Shown piece after piece: positions 44,219 through 52,979 of a stretch of 64,000 bases of DNA; the first letter of the stretch is position 1; each line of letters opens with the position of its first letter. A program made the position numbers and the translations under genes. Location: contig NZ_LVJI01000016.1 of NCBI RefSeq assembly GCF_001637225.1, positions 331,192 to 395,191 on the forward strand, given 5' to 3'. The stretch is from Paenibacillus antarcticus. GTDB lineage: Bacteria; Bacillota; Bacilli; Paenibacillales; Paenibacillaceae. The notes under the pieces were generated by a model. That model saw only the letters and a list, made by a program, of their open reading frames with translations. It was not told the origin of the DNA and did no database searches.

Positions 44219-46282
44219 ATGAAGAATTGGGAGTGGAAGCTATCTGCTATTGGATTGCTTACAATGGGTGCTATTTGCTGTTTCCAGACAGGTGTTTTTT
44301 TTGCATCAGATTTATATCCTATCGTTCTTGGAGCGAGCGTTGTCTCTCTTATATTAGGATTCTCTGTTCTGCTCCGGAGCTATAAGGTTTGGGAGAAGGT
44401 CACTATATTCCCCGATATACTCGTAATTACATGTCCTTTTCTTATGATGATACTATATGCGATACATGGATTCTCTCAACCGCTGTCTGCTCAGGGAACT
44501 TTCGTTGAGCTCTTGAAATGGGGCTGGTATGGGACAGTTGCTGTTATGGCTTATTATGTGGGAAGTAAGAAAGAGGGGAGAACTCTTCTAAAGGCTGGCT
44601 GGCATGGCATGGGGCTATTCCTTGCATTAAGTGCAATCTTTGATATCTATGGGCTTGTAAATATTCCTCACAATATAGTGTATACTTTGAACCCTGGCAT
44701 AAGTGCCACGGGTGCAAGACTAGCAGGGATGATACAGTATCCCAACACATTCGGCGCGATCATGGCCGCTTTCCTAATGGAGCGGCTATTTGCGCTAGCG
44801 CCGCTTGCGAAGCAGCGGCCATCTAGATGGCGGGTGCTAGTTGGCATTCTGCCATTAGCACCCTATACCGCCGCGCTGCTCCTCAGCGAGTCGCGCGGCG
44901 CTTGGCTTGCGGCCGGCGTGGCATTGGCTGCCGGCCTAGTGATTGAGCGGCAGAGGCTTATGCCGCCGCTCGTGCTTGCCGCCGCGCCATGCTTTGGCGC
45001 GGCATTGCTGTACCGCCAGCTGGCAGAGGTGCAGCTGGCTCCAGTTCCTTGGCCCAGCCTGCTATGGCTGGGCGGGCTGTGGGCCGGCAGCATGCTAGCC
45101 GGCCTAGGGCTGTGGCGGCTGTGCCAAAGCCGCCATCCTCGTAGCATTACAACAATGTTGTTTGCGGCGAGCTTATGGACTGGAAGTTGTATCACGGTCT
45201 GGTTCACAGTGGTAGATCGGATCACTGCCAATTATGGCACGGTATCCGCTCGTTGGATTATTTATCAAGATGCGTGGAGGCTAATACAACAAGCACCATG
45301 GTTGGGACAAGGTGGGTATACATGGCGAATGTCATATCCTAAGATACAATCGCAGCCTTATGTAGGAAGTGAAGTTCATAGTGGATATCTCGATGTGCTG
45401 TTGAATACCGGAATTGTTGGTTTTTTGACCGTGGTGTTCATGTTGATTGGCATCGGATGGATATTGTATAAGCAATATCGTGTGCTAGTACCCGCATATT
45501 TGGTGTTGGTCCTACATGCAGCGGTAGATTTTGATTGGAGTTTTGGTCTTGTATGGATTCTTATATTTTGGCTAGCAGCATGGGGGTTCTCTTATCATGA
45601 TCGCTTAGAAGAGACTACAGTAACTAATGTAGAATCTAGTGCTACGCAACACCATTCAAAAAGGATCATGCATAAGGTGTTTTGTGTTCTATGGTTATGT
45701 ACAATCATATGTTTAACGCTTGTAGCTCTACGCTCAGAAATAAGTAGTTCGCTACAAAGACTAGCTTTACAATCTAAAGATTCAGATATTTCCCGAAAGC
45801 TGCTTCGCTCATCCTTACTTTGGAATCCAATGAACACAGATGCAGCAATTCAATTGGGTCGAATTTCGTCACTGGAGGAAGGGATACGAGTGCTAACACA
45901 GAGCTTGTCCTATTCCCCCCAGCACCCCGGGCTTGTATGGAAGTTAGCATACACATATGGGGAACTGGGAGGAAGTGAGCCTTACACCCAATGGTTATCC
46001 TTGAGCAATGTATTAGATCCTTTTAACACAGAGAAACAAAGTGATAGTCTGGAACAATTACTCACACTTTCCCGAGAGCAAATGGCTTTAGGAAATACAG
46101 ATGAATCCTATCGTCTGATTCGTATAGGGGTTAGTCACTACAACAAATATAAGCATATGGTGGAACAGTTATCGGGACAACAGGCTCAACTACATAATGA
46201 TAGGAAATTCATATTAACGAGGGAGGCTGAAGAATGGGGCAGTCAACTGGAAAGGTTGGCACAATCGCTGCCCGATTCATGA
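44219..46282 (+). CDS. O-antigen ligase family (Wzy_C) membrane protein with TPR-like tail
   Basis: A 687-residue polytopic protein. About a dozen hydrophobic helices surround an extracellular segment (RWIIYQDAWRLIQQAPWLGQGGYTW, EVHSGYLDVLLNTGIVGF) that matches the O-antigen ligase/polymerase signature. The last 190 residues are soluble with TPR-like helices. Such proteins in Bacillales may join or polymerise surface glycans; no glycan cluster adjoins this one. The coding segment at about 44761-45120 is far richer in G+C than its flanks (see findings). SD is weak (AAGGCGGG). Confidence 0.82.
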   Translation: MKNWEWKLSAIGLLTMGAICCFQTGVFFASDLYPIVLGASVVSLILGFSVLLRSYKVWEKVTIFPDILVITCPFLMMILYAIHGFSQPLSAQGTFVELLKWGWYGTVAVMAYYVGSKKEGRTLLKAGWHGMGLFLALSAIFDIYGLVNIPHNIVYTLNPGISATGARLAGMIQYPNTFGAIMAAFLMERLFALAPLAKQRPSRWRVLVGILPLAPYTAALLLSESRGAWLAAGVALAAGLVIERQRLMPPLVLAAAPCFGAALLYRQLAEVQLAPVPWPSLLWLGGLWAGSMLAGLGLWRLCQSRHPRSITTMLFAASLWTGSCITVWFTVVDRITANYGTVSARWIIYQDAWRLIQQAPWLGQGGYTWRMSYPKIQSQPYVGSEVHSGYLDVLLNTGIVGFLTVVFMLIGIGWILYKQYRVLVPAYLVLVLHAAVDFDWSFGLVWILIFWLAAWGFSYHDRLEETTVTNVESSATQHHSKRIMHKVFCVLWLCTIICLTLVALRSEISSSLQRLALQSKDSDISRKLLRSSLLWNPMNTDAAIQLGRISSLEEGIRVLTQSLSYSPQHPGLVWKLAYTYGELGGSEPYTQWLSLSNVLDPFNTEKQSDSLEQLLTLSREQMALGNTDESYRLIRIGVSHYNKYKHMVEQLSGQQAQLHNDRKFILTREAEEWGSQLERLAQSLPDS

Positions 46283-46333
46283 AGATCTAACGATTAGAGG
46301 TTGTTCAAAAAGTCACCTTTTGATCACGCACGA

Positions 46334-46648
46334 TTAGCCTCCAAAAGCATCACGAAATGCAAGACACAGCTTCCCCTGATCAACTTGCCATAGTGCAGCA
46401 AGTTCTTCACTGACGTCACTTTCCCACCACTGGTATAGTAACTTACGATTGCTACTGTTTTCGTGAATCCAGATCAGCTTGCCGATTACTTTCCGGTAGT
46501 ATAATTCTTCACCTTGTTTCAATAAGGGGGCTGGAATATGTGTCTTCATCCGTTTGAGGGTACGGTAAAGCTCTTTGCTACAGGCTCTACGTATACCACG
46601 CGGAGTAGGAAGGGGTCTAGTATTCTTCGCTGTGTGATTAGGGGGCAT
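46334..46648 (-). CDS. Conserved hypothetical basic protein
   Basis: A 104-residue soluble protein rich in basic residues at the start (NTRPLPTPRGIRRACSKELYRTLKRMK) with aromatic segments further on (LLYQWWESDVSEELAALW). No domain is recognised. AAAGGAG lies nine bases before the ATG, and the strand is opposite to its neighbours, with about 170 bases of promoter space shared with the DedA gene. It looks real but its function is not known. Confidence 0.6.
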   Translation of the reverse strand: MPPNHTAKNTRPLPTPRGIRRACSKELYRTLKRMKTHIPAPLLKQGEELYYRKVIGKLIWIHENSSNRKLLYQWWESDVSEELAALWQVDQGKLCLAFRDAFGG

Positions 46649-46819
46649 AAATCCTCACTCCTTTCATCCACAACGTATGCATAAAGATAGACGGAAGACA
46701 CCATAGAATCGTTAATTGGGCTCAAGTAGAAGGTATGTCCTTTCCTATGTTAGAATAGAAATTAAGAATAGGAGTTTCTAATTATTAAATACCGAATACA
46801 TAATGAAAGAGGGGACGGA

Positions 46820-47434
46820 GTGGAGTTCATTTCGGAAGTTGTTAATCAGCTATTTCATTGGATTCAAAGTTTAGGTTATTTCGGAATTATGATTGGCTTG
46901 ATGGTAGAAGTTATCCCTAGTGAAATTGTACTTGCCTATGGTGGTTATTTGGTCTATACAGGACATATTAATTTTTTTGGAGCAGTCTTATTCGGAACCA
47001 TCGGCGGAGTGATAGCCCAAATATTCGTGTACTGGATTGGTCGTTATGGTGGTCGACCTGTACTTGAGAGATATGGTAAATATATCTTTATTCATAAGAA
47101 ACAGATTGACGCTTCAGAAGCGTGGTTTAATAAATACGGTACAGGCGTGATTTTTACAGCTCGGTTTATTCCGATCGTTCGACATGCTATTTCGATTCCA
47201 GCAGGAATGTCCCGCATGCATCTAGGTAAATTTACGTTGTTAACGACACTCGCCGTTATTCCATGGACAATCTTATTTGTATATCTGGGACATTATTTAG
47301 GTGCGAAATGGGAGACAATTGATGAAGTAGCAGGTCCTTATGTTACGCCAATTCTCTTAATTGCTCTTGCATTATTAATTATTTATTTCTTAATGAAATG
47401 GGTTAAATCCAAGAAAAGAGGAATCAATTCATGA
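46820..47434 (+). CDS. DedA family membrane protein
   Basis: A 204-residue membrane protein of the DedA/VTT class, which includes lipid flippases such as UptA (undecaprenyl phosphate) and PetA. Family features are the re-entrant loop EVIPSEIVLAYGGYL, GVIAQIFVYWIGRYGGR and the second loop FIPIVRHAISIPAGMSRM. The GTG start has AGAGGGG at seven bases. The stop overlaps the next gene by four bases, so it is translated with the thioredoxin-like gene. Confidence 0.9.
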   Translation: MEFISEVVNQLFHWIQSLGYFGIMIGLMVEVIPSEIVLAYGGYLVYTGHINFFGAVLFGTIGGVIAQIFVYWIGRYGGRPVLERYGKYIFIHKKQIDASEAWFNKYGTGVIFTARFIPIVRHAISIPAGMSRMHLGKFTLLTTLAVIPWTILFVYLGHYLGAKWETIDEVAGPYVTPILLIALALLIIYFLMKWVKSKKRGINS

Positions 47435-47997
47435 GAACAAATTTAGCAGACAAAATAAGAACAGGTATTTCGCCTCAACAGTTTATGGATGGCATGGAAA
47501 AGAATAAAGAGAAGTTTCAATCCAACTATGATGAATTCGTATGGGATGTTGCTTCAGAACGCGAATTTTTCGGAAGTTTGAATCATCGTGATGATATTCG
47601 TGTTCTTATTCTCGCTGCAGATTGGTGTGGAGACGTAGTACGGAATATACCTGTAGTCTTCCATGCGTTAGAGACTGCTGGCATTCCTACGGAAGTGTTA
47701 ATTCTTGAAGAGAACTTTGATGTTATGGACGAATTCCTTACGCTCGGCGGAAGATCAGTTCCTGTAGTTATCTTCGTAGATACAGGAGGACATGTTCTGG
47801 GATCTTGGGGACCTCGTCCGAAACATGTTCAACAATATATGATTTCGTTCAAACAGGAGAACCCAGATCGTGAAGCATCGGACTATGCCGAGAATATGGC
47901 TATTGTGCGGTCACAAATGATCGAAGCTTATGGAGAAGGAGTCGATGTCCGTGCAGCTATTCTTAAAGAACTGCGCGAATTGATATCGGGTATATAA
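47431..47997 (+). CDS. Thioredoxin-fold protein with WCGD in place of CXXC
   Basis: A 188-residue cytosolic protein with a thioredoxin fold (VLILAADWCGDVVRNIP, SVPVVIFVDTGGHVLGSWGPRP). The second active-site Cys is replaced: the motif is C-G-D-V, so it cannot act as a normal dithiol oxidoreductase. Monothiol or sensor roles are possible. It overlaps the DedA gene and is followed after six bases by the metallo-hydrolase gene, giving a three-gene unit. Confidence 0.85.
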   Translation: MRTNLADKIRTGISPQQFMDGMEKNKEKFQSNYDEFVWDVASEREFFGSLNHRDDIRVLILAADWCGDVVRNIPVVFHALETAGIPTEVLILEENFDVMDEFLTLGGRSVPVVIFVDTGGHVLGSWGPRPKHVQQYMISFKQENPDREASDYAENMAIVRSQMIEAYGEGVDVRAAILKELRELISGI

Positions 47998-48003
47998 TTA
48001 GTT

Positions 48004-48627
48004 ATGTTGAAAATTGATAGCTACTCCTTAGGTCCCTTACAGACGAATGCCTATTTATTAACGAATGAAGAAACAGGCAAAGCCATTATTATTGACCCAG
48101 GTATGAACCCTGGTGCTCTTATCAGAAAGATAGAGAACTTAGAGATCGAAGCCATTCTGTTAACGCATGCTCATTTTGATCATATGGGTGGTGTTGACGA
48201 AATTCGTAAACTTAAAGGATGCCCTGTCTATCTGCATGATCTAGAAAGTGAATGGCTGATATCGCCTAAATTGAATGGCTCATTGATGTGGTCACAAGTA
48301 TCACCACCACTGTCAACGAATCCAGCGGAGTATGATTTGGCAGGAGGGCAGCAATTGGAGCTTATTGGACATCAATTCGCTGTGTACCATACACCAGGAC
48401 ATTCTCCAGGAAGTGTTAGCTTCCTTTGTGGAGACCACCTTTTCTCAGGTGATGTATTATTTAAGCTTGGGGTAGGACGGACGGATCTTCAGGGTGGTAG
48501 AGAGCGAGATCTTTTGGATTCAATACACAATACATTGTTTACATTTAAGGATGAAGTGAAAGTATATCCGGGCCATGGCCCTCGTACAACGATAGGGTAT
48601 GAACGTTCAAATAACCCGTATGTATAA
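48004..48627 (+). CDS. MBL-fold metallo-hydrolase, glyoxalase II-like
   Basis: A 207-residue metallo-beta-lactamase-fold enzyme. The zinc-binding signature is complete: LLTHAHFDHMGG, HTPGHSPGS, FSGDVLFKLGVGRTD and YPGHGPRTTIGYE. This is the YqgX/GloB2-like type that hydrolyses thioesters, possibly bacillithiol or acylated thiols here. It closes the DedA-thioredoxin-hydrolase unit; a terminator follows about 105 bases later. Confidence 0.9.
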   Translation: MLKIDSYSLGPLQTNAYLLTNEETGKAIIIDPGMNPGALIRKIENLEIEAILLTHAHFDHMGGVDEIRKLKGCPVYLHDLESEWLISPKLNGSLMWSQVSPPLSTNPAEYDLAGGQQLELIGHQFAVYHTPGHSPGSVSFLCGDHLFSGDVLFKLGVGRTDLQGGRERDLLDSIHNTLFTFKDEVKVYPGHGPRTTIGYERSNNPYV

Positions 48628-48732
48628 CTTCTTAGTCGGATACAAATAAGGCGAATATTAACGGAAATATTTACCTGTACAATTGATGACAAAATGGTTA
48701 CAATCGGGTTAGTTATTTGATTCACAATGAAA

Positions 48733-48775
48733 AAGCACGCAAGCTGCGGAATTGATCCCGGTTTGCGTGTTTTAT
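48733..48775 (+). terminator. Terminator after the metallo-hydrolase gene
   Basis: AGCACGCAA and TTGCGTG-type arms with a 20-base loop, then TTTTATTTT. Confidence 0.7.
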
Positions 48776-48976
48776 TTTGTTGTGTTTTTTTTGTTCAATA
48801 CTAAAACTAATACTTAAGAATGTTGAGTAGGATGACCGCTACGGTGACGTATTGTTCTTACGACGGCTGACGCTTCTACAGTACAATTCGCCCCCTTCGC
48901 TACGACCTATATCAATCATTACTTTATAATCAGCGTTTTAGTCTTGAGCTTTTTTTTGTATTTTATGAAAGACAAA
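48776..48976. other. Non-coding region upstream of sigY
   Basis: AT-rich with a more mixed-composition block at about 48830-48910. I see no gene, repeat or known RNA here. Confidence 0.4.
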
Positions 48977-49002
48977 TGAACGAAACGGCCAACCTATTCG
49001 TA
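48977..49002 (+). promoter_or_regulatory. Candidate autoregulatory ECF sigma promoter of the sigY operon
   Basis: TGAACG, 16 bases, CGTA, about 35 bases before the sigY ATG. It has the general ECF form (an AAC in the -35 and CGT in the -10). SigY controls its own operon in B. subtilis. Confidence 0.45.
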
Positions 49003-49036
49003 TTATCTATGTCGCTGATGGAAGTGAGGATTGAAG

Positions 49037-49558
49037 ATGAAGACAGAGGAATGCAATAAAGTTAAACTTGCGCAGCAAGGGGATGCTGATGTTCTTGCAG
49101 AGCTAATACATGAACATTACTCTTTTCTATATAAATACTTAGTGAAGGTCACGATGGATCCTGCTTTGGCAGAGGATGTCGCTCAAGACACTATACTCCG
49201 ATGTATCGAGAAGATACACCTTTATGATGGTTCCTCCTCCTTCTCTTCTTGGCTGATGACGATGGGTACTCGTATATATATAGATCAGATGCGACGTAAG
49301 AAGAGAGAGAAGAATTGGCTATTTAAAGAGCGAGGGATTCGCCGAATTCGGTGGCAGTTTGAGAGCAGGAACGAGGAATGGGACGGCGTACTTGAATCGT
49401 TAGCAAATTTGTCTTCAGAACATCGGATAACTGTGCTACTTAAACACTACTATGGCTATACCTACGAGGAGATTGGAGAGATGCTCTCTATTCCCTCTGG
49501 AACCGTTAAATCAAGAGTAGCCACAGGCGTTCGTCAATTAAGAGAGGAGATGAGATAA
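49037..49558 (+). CDS. sigY: ECF-type RNA polymerase sigma factor SigY
   Basis: A 173-residue sigma factor with only regions 2 and 4. Region 2 is seen in EDVAQDTILRCIEKIHLYDGS and SSFSSWLMTMGTRIYIDQMRRKKRE; region 4 helix-turn-helix in HYYGYTYEEIGEMLSIPSGTVKSRVATG. The assignment to SigY rests on the downstream yxlC-D-E-F-G order, which is as in B. subtilis. The ATG has AAGTGAGG upstream; a TTG at 49031 is the alternative. Confidence 0.9.
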   Translation: MKTEECNKVKLAQQGDADVLAELIHEHYSFLYKYLVKVTMDPALAEDVAQDTILRCIEKIHLYDGSSSFSSWLMTMGTRIYIDQMRRKKREKNWLFKERGIRRIRWQFESRNEEWDGVLESLANLSSEHRITVLLKHYYGYTYEEIGEMLSIPSGTVKSRVATGVRQLREEMR

Positions 49559-49560
49559 CC

Positions 49561-49899
49561 ATGGATAGAAGAGATGAGTTTGAAACAGAGGAAGAGATAT
49601 TTCTTAGAGGATTACGCCAAAGTATAGACAGAATGGATCATGTACTGGATCATCCTTCGACACCATCCAAAGAACAATTGAAAGGTCACATTCATGAACG
49701 CATACAAAGGCGACGGAAGTCTATGATAATGGAACTGCTGTTGTTCTGGTTAGTCTCATTATTCGTAATAGGCGGAGGAGTATTATTAGTTTATTCGGCT
49801 TCTTGGATTGTTTGGTTAATTCAGGGAATAAGTTTTGTTACGGCTTTCGTCATAGTGGTACACTTTAACATTGATGGAAGAAAAGAGGGTTTAAGATGA
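49561..49899 (+). CDS. yxlC: YxlC-like anti-SigY protein
   Basis: A 112-residue protein. A polar N-terminal half (DEFETEEEIFLRGLRQSIDRMDHVL) is the expected cytosolic sigma-binding part, followed by two membrane helices. YxlC negatively regulates SigY in B. subtilis. It starts two bases after sigY and overlaps yxlD by four bases. Confidence 0.82.
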   Translation: MDRRDEFETEEEIFLRGLRQSIDRMDHVLDHPSTPSKEQLKGHIHERIQRRRKSMIMELLLFWLVSLFVIGGGVLLVYSASWIVWLIQGISFVTAFVIVVHFNIDGRKEGLR

Positions 49900-50129
49900 A
49901 TGAACTAGAACTTAAAGAAATCCCCATATGGATCATTGTAACGATTGTACTGCTCCTTTTGCTCCAAGGAACGTGGTTATTTATAGATGCAGGCAAACGG
50001 GGGAAGTGGCGCTGGTTCTGGGGGTTATGGGGATTGACAAGCGCACCAACACCCCTACTGATTTATCTCTTTTTCGTTAGGATACCGAATAAGCGTCGTA
50101 AGAAATCCCAAGATAGAAAGGATAATTAA
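49896..50129 (+). CDS. yxlD: YxlD-like small membrane protein
   Basis: A 77-residue protein with two hydrophobic segments (IWIIVTIVLLLLLQGTWLFIDAG and WFWGLWGLTSAPTPLLIYLFFV) and a basic tail. In B. subtilis YxlD, with YxlC, restrains SigY. It overlaps yxlC by four bases and precedes yxlE by one base. Confidence 0.82.
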   Translation: MNELELKEIPIWIIVTIVLLLLLQGTWLFIDAGKRGKWRWFWGLWGLTSAPTPLLIYLFFVRIPNKRRKKSQDRKDN

Positions 50130-50130
50130 A

Positions 50131-50325
50131 ATGGATTCGTCATTAAACTGGCCTTTAATTTTACCCATCTTGATTCTGCAACTTGTTCTTGCCGTAATTG
50201 GTTTGATATCTCTATATAAAGCGCAGGAAGTACGAGGACCCAAGTGGATGTGGGTTTTGATCATTGTATTTGGAAATATGCTAGGAAGCATCCTCTACTT
50301 CGTTATTGGAAGGAAAGATGCATAA
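50131..50325 (+). CDS. yxlE: YxlE-like small membrane protein (PLDc_N type)
   Basis: A 64-residue protein with two helices, showing the PLDc_N pattern (LVLAVIGLISLYKAQEVRGPKWMWVLIIVFGNMLGSILYFVIGRKD). Its function is unknown. Its stop shares one base with the start of the ATPase gene. Confidence 0.82.
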   Translation: MDSSLNWPLILPILILQLVLAVIGLISLYKAQEVRGPKWMWVLIIVFGNMLGSILYFVIGRKDA

Positions 50326-51242
50326 TGTCTCTACTACAAGTGACTGATTTGAAGAAGAATTTCGGTAAAGAAAATGCTGTTAGAGGATTGACATTTCAAT
50401 TGGAGCAAGGGAAATGTGTTGCTTTATTAGGTCCCAATGGTGCCGGCAAAACAACAACATTACGGATGCTTGCAGGACTTCTAGAGCCTTCTTCAGGTGG
50501 AATTATCTTTAATGAACAGCAAGGGGTTACAGATTATCGGAAGTGGCTTGGTTATTTACCTCAGAATCCTACATTTTATGGATGGATGTCTGGACAAGAA
50601 TATATCCGGTTTGTGGCGGGACTTAGTGGAATGGAACAGAAAGAAATTGGCAGACGAACTGAAGCCGTACTTGAGAAGGTTGGCTTGCAAGATGCAGCGA
50701 AACGTCGGATATCTGGCTATTCTGGAGGGATGAAGCAGCGTCTAGGATTTGCACAGGCTCTTGTTCATGAACCGAAGCTGTTAATCCTCGATGAACCTGT
50801 CTCTGCTCTCGATCCCATTGGACGTAGAGAAGTGATTAATCTTCTTCGTGAAATAAGACAAGAGACAACCGTCTTGTTCTCTACACATGTCCTACATGAT
50901 GCAGAGGAGATTTGTGATGATATCCTCGTGATGGCGAAGGGACGCTTAGCTGAGCAAGGATCACTTAGCTCTTTGAGAGAGAAGCATCGCCAGCCGCTTG
51001 TGATTGTACAAGTGGAGAGGGAACGTGATGCACTGACATGGCTTGACTCTTTGAAGAGTAAACCTTATGTGATACTAGCAGATATTAAAGCAGATATTGC
51101 AGAATTAACGGTCCATGATCTGGGATCAGCAAGAGATGATCTCATGAGAGAAGCTACTGAGAAACGGATCCCTCTAGTGAGATTCGAAGCCGGAAGCTCT
51201 TCCTTAGAAGATATGTTCGTGAAAGTGGTGAGTGAGCAATGA
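50325..51242 (+). CDS. yxlF: ABC transporter ATPase YxlF
   Basis: A 305-residue ATPase. Walker A LLGPNGAGKTTT, signature SGYSGGMKQRLG and Walker B LLILDEPVSALDP are intact, with the H-loop in VLFSTHVLHDAEE. The start is ATG 50325; an open frame extends further upstream but overlaps yxlE. It pairs with YxlG, whose start overlaps its stop. The transported substrate is unknown. Confidence 0.92.
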   Translation: MSLLQVTDLKKNFGKENAVRGLTFQLEQGKCVALLGPNGAGKTTTLRMLAGLLEPSSGGIIFNEQQGVTDYRKWLGYLPQNPTFYGWMSGQEYIRFVAGLSGMEQKEIGRRTEAVLEKVGLQDAAKRRISGYSGGMKQRLGFAQALVHEPKLLILDEPVSALDPIGRREVINLLREIRQETTVLFSTHVLHDAEEICDDILVMAKGRLAEQGSLSSLREKHRQPLVIVQVERERDALTWLDSLKSKPYVILADIKADIAELTVHDLGSARDDLMREATEKRIPLVRFEAGSSSLEDMFVKVVSEQ

Positions 51243-52018
51243 GATCTACTTGGATATTTTATCAGAAAGAGATGCTAGACATGTCTCGAAGTTTCAAGCT
51301 TATATGGATTCCCATCGTATTTGCGATATTGGGAATCACGCAGCCAATCATCAGCCTGTTTATGCCGGAAATATTGGAGATGTCTGGAGGAGTTCCACCA
51401 GAGATGCTCTCATTATATGAGACGCCATCTTCCGCAATGGTTATGGTTCAAGTATTGAGTCAATATAGTACGATGGGTGTTCTGATCCTTGTACTTGCAA
51501 GCATGAATAGTGTATCGGGTGAACGCTACGGGGGAACTGCGGAACTAATTATGGTAAGACCTATTTCGGTTTTTTCTATCATGATTGCTAAATGGTTTGC
51601 TCAATGTACACAGCTACTTATTGCCTTTGGTTTTGGATACATAGCTTCGTTCTACTATACCTATCAAATGATTGGACCTTTATCTTGGACAAGTGGGTTA
51701 GCATCGTTTGGACTGTACGGTCTATGGCTCATATTAGCAATGACAATTACTCTTCTATTTAGTACAATTCTGCGAGGAGCGGGAGCGGCCTTTGTCACAT
51801 TAGCTATTCTAGTACTACTTTCACTCTTAAGTAGCCTTCTTCCTACCTGGTTTAACTGGAGTCCAGCTCGTCTTACATCTCTTTCATCGGAGGTATTGGT
51901 TGGGAACGGACTTTCCGTATCTTCTGTTGTAATATGTTGCTTGATTGCCGTAGGTATCATTGTTTTTTCTCTTCTTAGTGCAGCACGTCTTCTTCAAAAG
52001 CGAGTGCTCCCGAACTAG
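51239..52018 (+). CDS. yxlG: ABC transporter permease YxlG
   Basis: A 259-residue ABC-2-type permease with about six membrane helices. The opening STWIFYQKEMLDMSRSFKLI and the VSGERYGGTAELIMVRPIS segment are family traits. It partners with YxlF. It is the last gene of the six-gene sigY operon; no clear terminator follows. Confidence 0.88.
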   Translation: MRSTWIFYQKEMLDMSRSFKLIWIPIVFAILGITQPIISLFMPEILEMSGGVPPEMLSLYETPSSAMVMVQVLSQYSTMGVLILVLASMNSVSGERYGGTAELIMVRPISVFSIMIAKWFAQCTQLLIAFGFGYIASFYYTYQMIGPLSWTSGLASFGLYGLWLILAMTITLLFSTILRGAGAAFVTLAILVLLSLLSSLLPTWFNWSPARLTSLSSEVLVGNGLSVSSVVICCLIAVGIIVFSLLSAARLLQKRVLPN

Positions 52019-52107
52019 CAATGAGCTCTTCTTAATAGCTACCGTAGACATCACTATCTTTTTTTAGTAGACTATTGAGTATCTTATTGACATCTAGGAG
52101 GTAGACG

Positions 52108-52491
52108 ATGCTACTTATTGGGGAAAAAATTGTAATCGTCGATGACGCCTTTGAGCAGAATCTTCCGATCGGTGAATATGGTTATATAATTGCTTATGAT
52201 CGTAATCCCGACAACGCATTTGACTATGTCATTCGTGTACCGAAAGTGAATCGTAATTTTTTCGTGCCTAATGATGATGTTGAGCTGGAAGAGCGGCTCT
52301 TGCAAGAGGAAGTAGAGCGTACAACACAAGAAGCGCTAATCGATTATGCATTGGCGACATATAATGAGGAGCTATTTCATCACGTGATGAATGGCGAGCC
52401 AGAACCTGTTGAGGAAGGCGAGATGATCTCAACAGAGGCTTTGTCCCAAGCAGAATTTATTAAACAAGTAAATCTTCGGGCATGGATATAA
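52108..52491 (+). CDS. Conserved hypothetical acidic protein
   Basis: A 127-residue acidic soluble protein. The N-terminal half looks like a small beta-rich domain (GEKIVIVDDAFEQNLPIGEYGYIIAYDRNP, YVIRVPKVNRNFFVPNDDVEL), reminiscent of SH3- or KOW-like folds. The C-terminal half is helical and Glu-rich (LLQEEVERTTQEALIDYALATYNEEL). I recognise no family. AGGAGG precedes the ATG and a terminator follows, so it is a real single-gene unit. Confidence 0.7.
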   Translation: MLLIGEKIVIVDDAFEQNLPIGEYGYIIAYDRNPDNAFDYVIRVPKVNRNFFVPNDDVELEERLLQEEVERTTQEALIDYALATYNEELFHHVMNGEPEPVEEGEMISTEALSQAEFIKQVNLRAWI

Positions 52492-52522
52492 AAGAGTCGG
52501 CTTATGCCGACTCTTTTTGCGT
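52490..52522 (+). terminator. Terminator after the acidic hypothetical gene
   Basis: AAAAGAGTCGGC and GCCGACTCTTTTT around TTAT, with a T-run. Confidence 0.9.
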
Positions 52523-52559
52523 AAAAAATGAGAAGAATAAGGATCTTGATTCCTTGTGA

Positions 52560-52588
52560 TTGAATTGTGAATGGTTCTATCCTATAAT
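52560..52588 (+). promoter_or_regulatory. Sigma-A-type promoter for gatCAB
   Basis: TTGAAT, 17 bases, TATAAT, about 75 bases before gatC. Confidence 0.65.
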
Positions 52589-52662
52589 TATAAACATTAT
52601 CCTGAGGGTTGAGGCTTTAATCCTGTACTAATTGAGAAAGAATAGGGAGGAATAGAAATTAC

Positions 52663-52950
52663 ATGAATATATCGACCCAAGATGTTCAACATGTAGCCAA
52701 GCTTGCGAGACTTAACTTGAGCTCAGAGGAAGAATTAGTATTTACCGAACAGTTGAATGCGATTTTGCAATATGCAGAGAAACTGGATGGCTTAGATACA
52801 GAAGGCATTGAGCCAACAACACATGTTCTTCATCTTAGCAATGTGATGCGTGAGGATGAACAACGTGAGAGTCTTCCAATTGAGAAAGTATTTGCAAATG
52901 CACCAGAGCATGAAGATGGACAATTTAAAGTTCCAGCAGTGTTGGAATAG
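52663..52950 (+). CDS. gatC: Asp/Glu-tRNA(Asn/Gln) amidotransferase subunit C
   Basis: A 95-residue subunit stabilising the GatCAB complex, which turns Glu-tRNA(Gln) and Asp-tRNA(Asn) into the amidated forms. The family features are VQHVAKLARLNLSSEEELVF, and MREDEQRESLPIEKVFANAPEHEDGQFKVPAVLE at the end. It is first in the gatC-gatA-gatB order; GGGAGG precedes the ATG. Confidence 0.95.
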   Translation: MNISTQDVQHVAKLARLNLSSEEELVFTEQLNAILQYAEKLDGLDTEGIEPTTHVLHLSNVMREDEQRESLPIEKVFANAPEHEDGQFKVPAVLE

Positions 52951-52979
52951 TGTCTTATTATTGAAGGGAGGAATACCGT

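Noticed and set aside
44863..45231. 122-codon reverse open frame in the G+C-rich block of the O-antigen-ligase-like gene
   Set aside because: High G+C lengthens random open frames; the forward frame is the one with domain matches.
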